A stretch of 64,000 nt of DNA. Source: Aliivibrio sifiae. Its GTDB lineage: Bacteria; Pseudomonadota; Gammaproteobacteria; Enterobacterales; Vibrionaceae. The notes under the pieces were generated by a model, which was given only the letters and a program-made list of their open reading frames with translations, ran no database searches and was not told the DNA's origin. The translations under genes were made by a program, and so were the position numbers. Positions 53,719-63,597 of the stretch are shown here, one piece after another (within the stretch, counting starts at the first letter, position 1; each line of letters starts with the position of its first letter). The DNA is taken from positions 1,125,569 through 1,189,568 of the forward strand of contig NZ_MSCP01000002.1 in assembly GCF_002954715.1 (NCBI RefSeq). Direction: 5' to 3'.

Positions 53719-54591
53719 ATGGATTGGATTGAAAGCGTTAGAAGTTATATTAAAGTTGTTGAAGAAGGTAGCTTTAATGCTGCAGCTTTAGTACTAAATA
53801 CATCAGGCTCAGCCATCAGTAAACGCATAAATTGGCTTGAAGAACGAGTTGGAGTGCAGCTATTAACTCGAACCACTCGCTCAGTACACCAGACTGATGC
53901 GGGTATTTTATTTTATCAACGAGCGCGCTTGCAGCTTGATCAATGGCAACACCTTGTCGATGAAACTCGAGCAATTAACCAGACTCCTACGGGGTTATTA
54001 AAAATAGGCGCTACTCTTGCTGTTGGTTCTAAATTTATTATTCAATATTTAGACGAATTTTTAGTTACTTATCCAAAGATTAAAGTTCAATTAGTAACGA
54101 CGTTACCCGGGCAAGTTCCTGAAAGTAATATTGATGTATTCATTAGCCGTGAATTAGAACAATTAAATACATTTAGTTATAAATCTACTCCACTTTTTGA
54201 GCATCATTCTGGTTTTTTTGCTTCTAAGGAATATATTGAGAAAAAGGGAATGCCCACTAGTCTTGATGATCTCAAACGTCATAATATGCTTATATGGGGG
54301 GAGCGCCCTATTAGAGAAGTGAAATTATCGAATGGCAAGCGCATTACTTTACGCGGTAATTTTGCGACCACAAATCCAGAAGCTTTATTTCATGCCGCTA
54401 AACGAGGCATGGGGATATTATTAACAAGTAAGCAAATGTTGATTGATGATATTCAATCAGGAAATCTCGTTGCAGTACTTCCTGAATTTACTACAGATCA
54501 CACCTTAGTTAATGCTTATTATCCGACATTAGATTACGAACATACCCGAACCCAACTTTTTATTAAATACCTAAAAAGTAAACTAAGTTGA
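53719..54591 (+). CDS. LysR-family regulator
   Basis: A 290-residue LysR protein of the CrgA/DsdC-like branch. The N-terminal helix-turn-helix is SYIKVVEEGSFNAAALVLN and SGSAISKRINWLEERVG, followed by LLTRTTRSVHQTDAG. AGGA precedes the ATG. Divergent from the EmrD-type exporter, its probable target. It also stands 110 bases before a LysE-type exporter gene on its own strand. Confidence 0.88.
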   Translation: MDWIESVRSYIKVVEEGSFNAAALVLNTSGSAISKRINWLEERVGVQLLTRTTRSVHQTDAGILFYQRARLQLDQWQHLVDETRAINQTPTGLLKIGATLAVGSKFIIQYLDEFLVTYPKIKVQLVTTLPGQVPESNIDVFISRELEQLNTFSYKSTPLFEHHSGFFASKEYIEKKGMPTSLDDLKRHNMLIWGERPIREVKLSNGKRITLRGNFATTNPEALFHAAKRGMGILLTSKQMLIDDIQSGNLVAVLPEFTTDHTLVNAYYPTLDYEHTRTQLFIKYLKSKLS

Positions 54592-54701
54592 CGTGTGTAA
54601 CACTATTAACATGTTTCATATTATGAATGAACATTTGTATTGATTTTGAACTCAATATTCGTACTCTGTTTTGATTATCTCTTAAAACTAAATAGACACA
54701 A

Positions 54702-55322
54702 ATGAATACTGCAATTTTATGGGCTTTTATCCCTACCTTTTTCTTCGTTTCTGTTACTCCTGGCATGTGTATGACATTAGCTCTTAGTTTAGGTATGAGC
54801 ATTGGTTATAAACGTACACTTTGGATGATGATGGGAGAACTGGTTGGCGTCGCTGTTGTGGCTGTTGCTGCTGTCTTAGGTGTCGCTGCCATTATGCTAA
54901 ATTACCCATGGCTGTTTACTGTATTTAAAGCTATCGGGGCAAGTTACCTTGCTTATATTGGCATCCAAATGTGGCGCTCAAGAGGCAAGTTGGCGATGAG
55001 TGCTGAACAAACCGAAGTACCTAAAGGCAAAGATTGGGATCTAGTAGTACAAGGCTTTGTCACTGCGATAGCAAACCCTAAAGGCTGGGCTTTCATGGTT
55101 TCGTTACTTCCTCCATTTATTGATGGAAGTAATCCTATTGGGCCGCAATTAGTTGCTCTCGTATCTATTATTTTAATCTGTGAATTTTTATGTATGACAC
55201 TTTATGCTGCTGGCGGCAAGGGGCTTAAACGCGTATTAGGTCATTCTAATAACGTGAAAATAATGAATCGTATTTCGGGTAGCTTAATGATTGGCGTTGC
55301 GATTTGGTTATTCGTTGGATAA
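54702..55322 (+). CDS. LysE/RhtB-family amino acid exporter
   Basis: A 206-residue inner-membrane exporter with about six helices and the family N-terminal motif FFFVSVTPGMCMTLALSLG, followed by AIGASYLAYIGIQMWRS and GFVTAIANPKGWAFMVSLLP. It exports an amino acid or homoserine-lactone-like compound; the exact substrate is not readable. It follows the LysR gene but has a gap large enough for its own promoter. Confidence 0.87.
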   Translation: MNTAILWAFIPTFFFVSVTPGMCMTLALSLGMSIGYKRTLWMMMGELVGVAVVAVAAVLGVAAIMLNYPWLFTVFKAIGASYLAYIGIQMWRSRGKLAMSAEQTEVPKGKDWDLVVQGFVTAIANPKGWAFMVSLLPPFIDGSNPIGPQLVALVSIILICEFLCMTLYAAGGKGLKRVLGHSNNVKIMNRISGSLMIGVAIWLFVG

Positions 55323-55493
55323 TCAAAAAATTTAATGATGTTTAAGTAAGACGATCTACGCGAGTGGTCGCTTAATTTAGCATTGCACAGAAAGGTTAAC
55401 TGCATTTATATAGTAGATCAAGGACGATCGAAGCAGTTGAAAGATAAGAAGGTATGGATGAGCAGAAAGATAGAGAAATTAAATCATTAAAAA

Positions 55494-55676
55494 TTAATTT
55501 CTCATTACTTCTGCCAGCATATCCAATTCTTCATCAGTAAGCAGTCCATTCTCTGACTTATTAGCTTTGGCTGCTGCTTTTTCTTCTAATTTTTTAGCGA
55601 TCGCATATTGAAGACTTCTCAACTGGTATACTGTGAGTTCGTTTAGATCACTCTTTAATGTCTCTGTATTAATCAT
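55494..55676 (-). CDS. Small helical protein of unknown function
   Basis: A 60-residue, probably all-helical protein (LRSLQYAIAKKLEEKAAAKANKS could be one long helix, shown in part) with an acidic C-terminal segment TDEELDMLAEVMRN. AAGG precedes the ATG eight bases upstream. No family recognised. It lies between the exporter and PHP genes on the other strand. Confidence 0.65.
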   Translation of the reverse strand: MINTETLKSDLNELTVYQLRSLQYAIAKKLEEKAAAKANKSENGLLTDEELDMLAEVMRN

Positions 55677-55819
55677 AATAAACCTTGTATATATTACGTT
55701 TCATATCAATAGTGTGAATAATAGTTCTCTTTTTCCTACTCTTTGTCAGACAAATGTCAAAGCTAAAAGTTGCAAAAATAAGTTATACTAATCACATTGT
55801 TGTTTAATGGAGAAAACAA

Positions 55820-56569
55820 ATGCGCATTCAAGTAGATACACATACTCATACCTACGCTAGCGGTCACGCTTACAGCACTATCAGCGAAAACGCTTTTTCA
55901 GCCTCTCTGCTTGGCTTGCCTATGTTTTGTACGACAGACCACGCCTCTCTAATGCCAGGAGCCCCTCATTATTGGTTTTTTAGCAACCAACGAGTCCTGC
56001 CTCGCTTTCTTCATGGTGTAGCGATTATCAGAGGTTGCGAAGTTAATATTCGCAATATAGAAGGCGATATTGATATTCCACCTTCCGTTGACCAAAACCT
56101 CGACTGGGTCATCGCAAGCTTCCATGAACCTGTTTTTTCTCCTACAAATAAGTTAGTACACACCCAAGCATTAATCAAGATTATAGAATCAGGTCGCGTT
56201 GATGCTTTAGGTCATTTGGGTAATCCAAACTTTGATTTTAACTTTAAAAAGGTAATTCAGTGTGCTGCTGATCATAATGTAGCGATTGAAATTAATAACA
56301 CGTCTCTTAAAGGTGGAAGTCGAATAGGAAGTATTGATCGTTGTTATGAGATAGCAAAAACAGCAAAAGAATTAGGCGCTTTTATCACGACTGGCAGTGA
56401 TGCTCATTTTTGTGAGGATATTGGTAAGTTTGAGAAAGTAGAACAGCTTATTGATGCAATTAACTTCCCATTAGATAAAATTATTACTCATACACCTAAG
56501 CAATTTTTAAGCTTTCTTGCTTTGCGTGGACGAACGCCAATTACAGAATTTGAAGCATTAGTACAATAG
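55820..56569 (+). CDS. PHP-domain phosphatase, YcdX-like
   Basis: A 249-residue metal-dependent phosphatase that follows E. coli YcdX: N-terminal [58 protein letters not shown] and [14 protein letters not shown]. The histidines and aspartates for a trinuclear zinc site are all there. In E. coli YcdX is tied to swarming; the substrate is unknown. GGAGA precedes the ATG. Monocistronic, with a terminator at 56611. Confidence 0.9.
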   Translation: MRIQVDTHTHTYASGHAYSTISENAFSASLLGLPMFCTTDHASLMPGAPHYWFFSNQRVLPRFLHGVAIIRGCEVNIRNIEGDIDIPPSVDQNLDWVIASFHEPVFSPTNKLVHTQALIKIIESGRVDALGHLGNPNFDFNFKKVIQCAADHNVAIEINNTSLKGGSRIGSIDRCYEIAKTAKELGAFITTGSDAHFCEDIGKFEKVEQLIDAINFPLDKIITHTPKQFLSFLALRGRTPITEFEALVQ

Positions 56570-56610
56570 CTTTCAACGTGTTCTAATTTTAGTTCTAGAT
56601 CGGTATATAA

Positions 56611-56644
56611 AAAATGGAAGGCTATCATTAACCTTCCATTTTTC
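56611..56644. terminator. Bidirectional terminator between the PHP gene and the TonB2 operon
   Basis: AAAATGGAAGG (56611-56621) pairs with CCTTCCATTTT further on, with T-runs on both strands. It ends both convergent transcripts. Confidence 0.88.
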
Positions 56645-56651
56645 AGATCTA

Positions 56652-57821
56652 CTATTGAGATTCTAATTGCCTTAAATTAGATAAATATTTAACCCATCCC
56701 TTAGTTTCATTAGACGCAGATATATCATTGGCTTTTTTCGCATTAATCAACCCTTCTTCTAAACGATCCAGTTTGTAATACGCTTTCACCTTCGCCAATA
56801 ACACCGCTTGTTTTTTCTTGGGATCATTCACTTTATTTAACGATCGTAATGCCGCTTCATAGTGTTTTTGCTGCAAAAGTAATTGAGATTCTTGCCAGTA
56901 ATAACGAGACGATATTTTTGCGGCTTTACTCCAGAATTGAATAGATTTATCCCACTCTTTCGCATTTTGCCAATGCACGGCTTGCTCTACCAATAAATCG
57001 ACATCGGTATTTACTGTTGATAAGCGTCCTAATGTCTGTGCAGCTTTCTCTGGAATACCTTGTTTTGCGTATAGCTGAGCCAACAATTTAATGTCTTGCT
57101 CAGGAAGAGATAATTTGTTGATATCCGCTAACACCAATACATTTAATGCTTGCTTGGTTTGACCTAACTGCAAGTGAGCCGTAACTAACTGACGCCACCA
57201 CGTTAATTTCTCTGGTTGTAGAGCAATTAACCGCTCTAAGGTAGGAACAACTTGCTTCCATTGTTTGAGTTGAACTTGCGCACCAAACTTTAACGACAAT
57301 GGCGTTAATTCATCAGGCTTACGGTACGATTCATATCGACCAATCGCTTTAAGGGTTGGTGCAAACTCTGAGTTCTGATAATGGATCTGAGCGATCCTAA
57401 GCCATAACTCATCCCCTTTTTCATTCTTTGGTACCGTTTTAACCAATTGATAATAATGAGGCAGTGCCGCTTTATACTTTTGTTCCATTAAGAGGATATC
57501 GGCCAACATTTTTCGGGTTGTCCACGCTTGTTTATCCTGTAATTGACCACTCGAAACCGCATAATCAAGCTGTTTAATCGCTTGTGATCTTTGATTATTC
57601 TGCCAATAAAACACACCCAACATTCGAGCTACGAATGCTTTATCATAGGCTTTCGATGTATCAACATCCGCAAGAACATCAATGGCTTCACTCAATTTTT
57701 CATTTTGCTGAAGGTTTTGTGCCCTTTGTACTTTTGTAGCGGTATATCGGCTCAATTCAGCGGCCGTCACACCATTGCAGAGCAAGGTAAAAAGAACCAT
57801 TAGTGCAATTTTCTTTATCAT
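56652..57821 (-). CDS. TPR protein of the TonB2 system
   Basis: A 389-residue periplasmic protein: signal peptide (MIKKIALMVLFTLLCNGVTAA) and about nine helical TPR-like units (for example AIDVLADVDTSKAYDKAFVA, ALNVLVLADINKLSLPEQD). It is the last gene of the TonB2 operon, overlapping tonB2 by four bases, where Vibrio species carry a conserved TPR gene. It presumably assists TonB2-dependent transport or stabilises the complex. Confidence 0.87.
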   Translation of the reverse strand: MIKKIALMVLFTLLCNGVTAAELSRYTATKVQRAQNLQQNEKLSEAIDVLADVDTSKAYDKAFVARMLGVFYWQNNQRSQAIKQLDYAVSSGQLQDKQAWTTRKMLADILLMEQKYKAALPHYYQLVKTVPKNEKGDELWLRIAQIHYQNSEFAPTLKAIGRYESYRKPDELTPLSLKFGAQVQLKQWKQVVPTLERLIALQPEKLTWWRQLVTAHLQLGQTKQALNVLVLADINKLSLPEQDIKLLAQLYAKQGIPEKAAQTLGRLSTVNTDVDLLVEQAVHWQNAKEWDKSIQFWSKAAKISSRYYWQESQLLLQQKHYEAALRSLNKVNDPKKKQAVLLAKVKAYYKLDRLEEGLINAKKANDISASNETKGWVKYLSNLRQLESQ

Positions 57822-58441
57822 TTGGCTAATTTAAACTCCAGTCTAACGGTTTGATTCTGCTGAACAATGGCCTTTCCTTCTACCAACTTAGGTTGATATT
57901 TCCATTGCTTTAATGCTCGAACCGCATCACGGTCAAAAATTCGTTTTGGCTCCGCTCCTTTGACTTCGATATCAAAAGGTTCGCCCGTTTCATCAATAGA
58001 AAAAGACATAATAACGTAGCCTTCAATTTTTCGTTTTAATGCTCTACTCGGATATCGTGGTTCTACACGATACAATGGCATTGCCTGTTGATTGGTCGTA
58101 AAACTTCCGAACGACGTTGGCGCACTTATTTTTAATCCGTTAATCGCCGTATCTAAACCAACCGAAGACATTGGTGTTACAGGCATCACCGAAGACATCT
58201 CTGATTGCGATTGCGATATTTTCGTTTCTGGTGGTAATTCTGGCGGTTTAGGCTGCTCAGGAACAGAACGCTGACGACGTTGAAGATCACTTTCAGGTTC
58301 AACCATCATCATAGTAAAGCTTAGATTTTCACTGGCTTCCGGTTTCCCTTGATTACCATTATCTACCATCCATGCCATGACGGAAAATAAGGCAATACTA
58401 ATAGCCACAGCAATAGGTAACGCCATCAATAACCTAAACAC
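57818..58441 (-). CDS. tonB2: TonB2 energy transducer
   Basis: A 207-residue TonB. One N-terminal membrane helix (about 5-27) is followed by a Pro-rich spacer (SVPEQPKPPELPPETK, about 62-77) and the C-terminal domain with YPSRALKRKIEGYVIMSF and DAVRALKQWKYQPK that contacts TonB boxes. It is shorter than TonB1, as known for TonB2. It couples the proton motive force to outer-membrane receptors for siderophores. It overlaps exbD2 by one base and the TPR gene by four. Confidence 0.93.
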   Translation of the reverse strand: MFRLLMALPIAVAISIALFSVMAWMVDNGNQGKPEASENLSFTMMMVEPESDLQRRQRSVPEQPKPPELPPETKISQSQSEMSSVMPVTPMSSVGLDTAINGLKISAPTSFGSFTTNQQAMPLYRVEPRYPSRALKRKIEGYVIMSFSIDETGEPFDIEVKGAEPKRIFDRDAVRALKQWKYQPKLVEGKAIVQQNQTVRLEFKLAK

Positions 58442-58845
58442 TATTTCTTCTCCGCAGCCAATGCTATTTGCTTCACGCCCGCGCCTTTTGCTGCATCCAT
58501 AACTTTAACTACGGTGCCGTTATACGCATGTTCGTCCGCTTGGATCACAAGAGAGGCATCAGGTTGCTCTAATAACAGATGCTCTAACGTCGCTTGTACA
58601 CGCTCTACATCCACTATTCGTTTATCGATGTAAATATCATTTGATGCATTAATGCCAACAAAGATGCCTGCGTCTTTCTGGCTTGTTACATTAGATGCTT
58701 GAGGGCGATTCACTTCAACCCCTGATTCGCGTACAAACGAACTCGTCACAATGAAAAAAATCAGCATGATAAAGACAATATCCAACATTGAGGTTAAATC
58801 AATTTGAGCTTCTGCTGTTTTTGTATCGCGTCTTCCGAGTCTCAT
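58441..58845 (-). CDS. exbD2: ExbD2 proton-channel subunit
   Basis: A 134-residue protein with one membrane helix (LTSMLDIVFIMLIFFIVTSS) containing the proton-carrying Asp, and a periplasmic domain. The length and motif fit ExbD. It is the stator partner of ExbB2 and TonB2; its gene overlaps exbB2 by four bases. Confidence 0.94.
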   Translation of the reverse strand: MRLGRRDTKTAEAQIDLTSMLDIVFIMLIFFIVTSSFVRESGVEVNRPQASNVTSQKDAGIFVGINASNDIYIDKRIVDVERVQATLEHLLLEQPDASLVIQADEHAYNGTVVKVMDAAKGAGVKQIALAAEKK

Positions 58846-59375
58846 GTTGGACTCCTTAATGATTTTTCTAACTTCAATTCACATAAACGACACGTCTTTG
58901 CTAAACGTGCATGAACAAATAACCCAGCAAGAGCGGCAACCATACCCGCCATCGTTGGTAGCGTAGCCAGTGAGATGCCTGAGGCCATCAGTTTCGGTTG
59001 GCTACTGCCTAATGTCGCCATCACATCAAATACAGAGATCATTCCAGTCACAGTACCTAATAATCCTAACATTGGGCAAATTGATACTAACCATTTGATT
59101 AGGTTTAAGTTCTGATTTAATTCTATGTGGGCCTGATTTAACCAACTGTCACGAATCGCATGGGCATACCAAGATTCATGTTCACTGCGTTGATGCCATT
59201 GTGTTACCCATTGTTGGCGGCGCTTTGGAAAATAAAAACCAAGATATATCACACGCTCAACCACAAATAACCAACATACAACCACAACCCCTGCCAGCCA
59301 CCACAAGATATGACCGCCTTGTGCCATAAATTGCAGTAACGTATCAAGCCAATTAGATAGCCATGACATTGCCAT
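58842..59375 (-). CDS. exbB2: ExbB2 proton-channel subunit
   Basis: A 177-residue MotA/TolQ/ExbB-family protein with three membrane helices; the conserved block WLVSICPMLGLLGTVTGMI and ISLATLPTMAGMVAALAG lines the channel. It is shorter than ExbB1. Its start overlaps the TtpC stop by one base. Confidence 0.94.
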   Translation of the reverse strand: MAMSWLSNWLDTLLQFMAQGGHILWWLAGVVVVCWLFVVERVIYLGFYFPKRRQQWVTQWHQRSEHESWYAHAIRDSWLNQAHIELNQNLNLIKWLVSICPMLGLLGTVTGMISVFDVMATLGSSQPKLMASGISLATLPTMAGMVAALAGLFVHARLAKTCRLCELKLEKSLRSPT

Positions 59376-60736
59376 TAGATGTTACTTCCTACCGTTGTTT
59401 TCACTGTCGGCTGTGGTTGCTTTTCTGCCTGTATTGCGACTAACCCAATACCTTGTTTCTCTAAAATACTACGTATATTCTCAGCTTGAGTGCTTAAAAT
59501 ATTATGAGCAAACAACAACGGCATTGCAGCAACTAAGCCAAGAACGGTGGTAACCAACGCCATCGAGATCCCTCCTGCCATCACTCTTGGATCTCCATTC
59601 CCAAACTGAGTGATCACTTGAAATGTTTCGATCATGCCAGTAACGGTGCCTAACAAACCAAGCATTGGTGCAAGAGCTGCAAGTAATTTCAACATTGAAA
59701 GGCCTTTTTCTAACCCTTGTTGCTCATCAACAATCGCTTCTAATAAACGCAACTCTAATGACTCAACACTTCGGTGTTTTTCTTCATCGTAAACAGATAA
59801 CACTCGGCCTAACGGATTGTCGGTTGGTGCTTCTGGATTCTTCAACTGTGTTTTTATTTGCTGTTGAATAATCGCTAATTTAACGCCTCGGAAAATCGCA
59901 ATCACCAATCCTAACGTTAATAACGCAAGAATGATTTTACCTACAACACCACCGGCTTGGAGTCTTTCAAACAAGGTTGGTGTTAATGCCAGTTGATCTA
60001 TCATGAAGCCACGAGACGGATCGACAACCATCGTTTCCATATCACCACTTGCAAGATCAGACAGTGAACTCAAGTTTGGGCCATTATCTGGTTGCTTAAC
60101 ATAATAAGTGCCGTCTTTACGTGTGCCATTCCAATTCAAGTAGCCTTGATCGGCAATTAAACCTATCGAACCTAAGCGATACGACGCTTGAGAAGCGGTT
60201 TGACCTTCACCATCAATCACATTGGTATTAATTTTTTTCAGTTCACCACTGGCCTGGATTTGTTCATCCATGCTCATCCATAAGTCAGTTAACTGTGGCA
60301 AGGTTGGCAACGTTTTAGCAGATACGATGGTATTTACTGCTTGTGAGTATTGAAGATTATCCGCACCGGTAACACTGGTTTGATTTTCGCTTTTCAACTC
60401 TTTAGCTGCTTGACGAACAACACCAAACAATTCACCTAAACTGCCAGTATCTAAACGCAGTTTCTCTTCTCGTTTTGCTAATAGCCCTTCATTTTCGCTG
60501 AAGGTTTTTGTCAATGCATTAATCTTTTTTTGAACTTGGCGTTTACGCTCTGCAAGTTCTTTTTTCTGTTGTAGATACGTTTGTTCTGTTTGTTTAAACC
60601 CCGATTCTCGCTGCACATCATGTGATTTTTGTGCTTTATTTTGAGCTTGTGCACTGCTTGCTAAATCACCTTGAGCTGCAACTGAAAAAGAAAGGCTTAA
60701 TAAGCAAACACTAAGAAGTGTGGATACGTAATTCAT
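59375..60736 (-). CDS. ttpC: TtpC, ExbB-like component of the TonB2 system
   Basis: A 453-residue protein: signal-like N-terminus, a periplasmic coiled-coil part (about 25-110, Lys/Glu/Gln-rich, then 110-250) and a C-terminal MotA/TolQ/ExbB domain (about 265-430) with LAALAPMLGLLGTVTGMI. This extra, large proton-channel-type subunit is peculiar to the Vibrio TonB2 system and is required for it in V. anguillarum. It follows the DUF3450 gene by one base. Confidence 0.93.
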   Translation of the reverse strand: MNYVSTLLSVCLLSLSFSVAAQGDLASSAQAQNKAQKSHDVQRESGFKQTEQTYLQQKKELAERKRQVQKKINALTKTFSENEGLLAKREEKLRLDTGSLGELFGVVRQAAKELKSENQTSVTGADNLQYSQAVNTIVSAKTLPTLPQLTDLWMSMDEQIQASGELKKINTNVIDGEGQTASQASYRLGSIGLIADQGYLNWNGTRKDGTYYVKQPDNGPNLSSLSDLASGDMETMVVDPSRGFMIDQLALTPTLFERLQAGGVVGKIILALLTLGLVIAIFRGVKLAIIQQQIKTQLKNPEAPTDNPLGRVLSVYDEEKHRSVESLELRLLEAIVDEQQGLEKGLSMLKLLAALAPMLGLLGTVTGMIETFQVITQFGNGDPRVMAGGISMALVTTVLGLVAAMPLLFAHNILSTQAENIRSILEKQGIGLVAIQAEKQPQPTVKTTVGSNI

Positions 60737-60737
60737 C

Positions 60738-61508
60738 TTATTTCTCCTCAGTAATATTCAGTGACACAGGCAACGTAAGTAAGCTTGGGGCTACCTCTTT
60801 ATTCGCAACGGCATACGCATGATTAAGATCCGAATTAAGTGAAGAGTCTAATAGTACCCATGCCTTTTCTTTTTGATCCCAAGCCCAATATTTGTCTTGA
60901 TTAAAATTACGTGCAATTAAAGAAATTCGGCCTAAATACAAAATGTTAGCTTCAATAGATTTATCATCATCAAGCGTAATTTTACCTTGGTAAACACCCA
61001 ACTTAATGCCGTAATCCAGTTCGATTTGATACGCTTCTAAAATACGACGATACTTCTCAGCATCACTGACATTCGCCACTGTCATCATGGTCTCTAGCTT
61101 TTCAATGCGAAGATTACGTTGCTCAATACGAATAGGTTTGTCGTTTTTAACCGTTTGTTTTAGACCATCAATCATTTTATACATCAAAGGCACGACCCCT
61201 TGACGAGTTTGTTCAATGTCTGAAATTTGCTGATCAATATTACTCAATTCACTGTGTTGATCCTTTACTAATGCCTCTAAATGCTTGCGGTAAACATCGA
61301 GGTTTTTAACTTCTTCTTCCAGTTGCTCAATATCAGCACGCAACGATAAAGTAGAATCGGCACTATGACTAATACGAGTCTGGCTTTGAGCAGAAGCCGT
61401 ATTGGTCTTATTTTGAATGGCTTGAGCCGTTCCTAAATCGCTGGCATATACCGCCATTGGTTGTGCCATCATGACCAATAGCCATGCTTTCTTCGTCATT
61501 TTTATCAT
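60738..61508 (-). CDS. DUF3450 protein of the TonB2 operon
   Basis: A 256-residue exported protein. The signal peptide ends near VYAS; residues about 45-115 form a coiled coil (LRADIEQLEEEVKNLDVYRK, in pieces) and the C-terminal half is the DUF3450 domain (EAYQIELDYGIKLGVYQG, ILYLGRISLIARN). It is the first gene of the TonB2 operon. I use the ATG at 61508; another in-frame ATG lies three codons on and no ribosome site decides. Its role in the complex is unknown. Confidence 0.87.
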   Translation of the reverse strand: MIKMTKKAWLLVMMAQPMAVYASDLGTAQAIQNKTNTASAQSQTRISHSADSTLSLRADIEQLEEEVKNLDVYRKHLEALVKDQHSELSNIDQQISDIEQTRQGVVPLMYKMIDGLKQTVKNDKPIRIEQRNLRIEKLETMMTVANVSDAEKYRRILEAYQIELDYGIKLGVYQGKITLDDDKSIEANILYLGRISLIARNFNQDKYWAWDQKEKAWVLLDSSLNSDLNHAYAVANKEVAPSLLTLPVSLNITEEK

Positions 61509-61536
61509 AATCAAATCGCTAATTAATTAAATTCAT

Positions 61537-61561
61537 CTAGCCAATATCAATGCAAGGCTAG
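61537..61561 (-). repeat. Weak hairpin between fhuB and the TonB2 operon
   Basis: CTAGCC (61537-61542) and GGCTAG (61556-61561) form a short 6-bp stem after the permease stop. There is no T-run, so read-through from fhu genes into the TonB2 operon is possible. Confidence 0.4.
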
Positions 61562-61581
61562 CCATTATTGAACGTCTATTG

Positions 61582-63597
61582 TTAATGTGCAGAGCGTTGG
61601 CCTTTTATCAACAAACCAATAAAGTAAATACCACCAATCACTGATACTAACGTTCCTGCCGCCACTTGAGATGGAAATAAAATATGCTGACCTAACCAAT
61701 CAGCAATCACCATTAACCAAGCGCCAATTAATGCCGCTACAACAATCTGTTCAAATGCTTTTTTCGCCCCTAAAAGAACCGCCATATGGGGAGCAAGTAA
61801 GCCTATAAATGCAATTGGCCCCATGGTAGCAGTTACTGCCCCACAAAGTAATGCAACACAAATAAGCAATGCGATAAAACTCTTAGTTACGTTTAGCCCT
61901 CTGGCTTGTGCAAACAATCGCCCTGCTGAAATAAGAGTTAGCCAACGATGGGTTAATAACGCAAAAGCCACCAATAAAACGACGCAAAAGAACAAAACAA
62001 AAGCAGATTGGGGAGACACTCGGTAAGTAGAACCGGCAAGCCAATTCAATAATGAATATGAATCCTCATTCCCTTTTGCTAATGAAAATTGGACTAAAGC
62101 GTCGATTAACGCCGTTAATGCTATCCCAGTAAGAATGAGCATCGAAGGCGCATACTGATGACGCTTCCCTAGCACCAGTAACAGCACTAATACCGCTAAA
62201 CTTCCACAAAAAGCCACAAGAGGCGCGGCTTCAAAGATATTAAACCCTAAAAAAACGCTGCCACCAATTAAGCTTAATGTCGCTCCCGCTGAGATACCTA
62301 AAATATCAGGACTTGCTAAAGGATTATAAATCAATCGTTGCAATAATACGCCAGCAACTGCCAACCCGGCCCCTGCAGATAAAGAGGTAAGTAGCCTTGG
62401 CCATTTTAACTCCCAACTGAACTCACTTGGGATCATCATTACCCACGGATGAAGTGTTTGGGTTGAATCTTTTGTTATCACAGCCGCTAAAACCGCGACG
62501 ACCACAAGACCTACAATTAATGATGGAATTAACCCTGTTGGTAAATACGATTTCCCTTTTGGTAAGCTGATCGACAGTTGATCTTGCGAGTTCATGTTTC
62601 TTCGAGTAAACCAAATAAGTGCAGGTGCGCCAATGAATGCCGCCGCTGTTCCACTTGGGATCATATCTGTTGTGTAATGACTGAGCACTACCGCCAATAA
62701 ATCAGTACCAACTAATAACGTAGCGCCTAATAATAAGCTAAAGAACAATTCATCTCTTGGAGTTCTAGCTCCTAAATGACGCGCAATATTCGGTGCAAGT
62801 AAACCAATAAAACTGATCACGCCAACCACAGTAATCGAAGAGGAAACCAGCCATAAACCAACAGTAAATAACCCAAAGAAAGCAGGAATAACATTCAGCC
62901 CGCGAGCCGCAGCACCAACATTACCCAAACGTAATAACGCTAAGACTCTGGGCGCGAAAATAAAAATAAGTACAGCGGCTGATAGTTTAGGTAATAACCA
63001 TACAATTTGATCCCATCCATTCTGAGCCAGATCCCCTGCTCCCCAAATAAACAAATTCTTTGCGTATTGCTCATTTAATAAAACAATAGCGGTGGCGACA
63101 GCACCCAGAAAAATATTCACAGCCATGCCAGATAATACGATAGGTAAGCCTGATAAATTTCGAATACCAGCAATAGCAACGACTAAACCAAACGTGAGCG
63201 ATGCCCCAACGAGTGCCGCCATAGACGCATAATCAGCCACATACTCAGCAAACCACACATTCATAATGACTAAGGCTAGCCACGCACCAGATGCCGTACC
63301 AAGTGTCATTGGGGAAACGAGGGCATTCTGAGTCAATTGTTGCATTAAGCTACCGACTAACCCAAGCATTCCACCAACCAAAAGTGCCATGATTAAACGA
63401 GGCAATTGTGACTCAACAAAGATGATCTTATCAAAGTCATCAAGTAAAGTGAGATCAACACTCGCTTGGCTTATTGCTTGCCATTGCTGAGATAAACTCA
63501 ATACAGCATCAAATTGAAACGTAGCAACCACCAACCCAATCAATACACAAAGTACCGATAGATAACGGAAAGAGACGCCCTTCAACTGACTACTCAT
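61582..63597 (-). CDS. fhuB: Ferric hydroxamate ABC transporter permease FhuB
   Basis: A 671-residue double-length permease: two fused FecCD halves (about 1-330 and 340-670), each with some ten helices. Repeated family motifs include LGTASGAWLALV, GVISFIGLLAPNIARHLGA and GPIAFIGLLAPHMAVLLGA. E. coli FhuB (660) has the same fusion. The ATG at 63597 overlaps the end of the binding-protein gene by eight bases. It imports ferrichrome-type iron complexes energised by an ATPase (fhuC) not in this window. The neighbouring TonB2 operon supplies the outer-membrane step. Confidence 0.93.
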   Translation of the reverse strand: MSSQLKGVSFRYLSVLCVLIGLVVATFQFDAVLSLSQQWQAISQASVDLTLLDDFDKIIFVESQLPRLIMALLVGGMLGLVGSLMQQLTQNALVSPMTLGTASGAWLALVIMNVWFAEYVADYASMAALVGASLTFGLVVAIAGIRNLSGLPIVLSGMAVNIFLGAVATAIVLLNEQYAKNLFIWGAGDLAQNGWDQIVWLLPKLSAAVLIFIFAPRVLALLRLGNVGAAARGLNVIPAFFGLFTVGLWLVSSSITVVGVISFIGLLAPNIARHLGARTPRDELFFSLLLGATLLVGTDLLAVVLSHYTTDMIPSGTAAAFIGAPALIWFTRRNMNSQDQLSISLPKGKSYLPTGLIPSLIVGLVVVAVLAAVITKDSTQTLHPWVMMIPSEFSWELKWPRLLTSLSAGAGLAVAGVLLQRLIYNPLASPDILGISAGATLSLIGGSVFLGFNIFEAAPLVAFCGSLAVLVLLLVLGKRHQYAPSMLILTGIALTALIDALVQFSLAKGNEDSYSLLNWLAGSTYRVSPQSAFVLFFCVVLLVAFALLTHRWLTLISAGRLFAQARGLNVTKSFIALLICVALLCGAVTATMGPIAFIGLLAPHMAVLLGAKKAFEQIVVAALIGAWLMVIADWLGQHILFPSQVAAGTLVSVIGGIYFIGLLIKGQRSAH

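Noticed and set aside
55457-55543. A 28-codon plus-strand frame beginning near 55457 with AAGG before it
   Set aside because: It runs into the end of the 60-residue minus-strand gene, which has the better ribosome site and protein-like composition.
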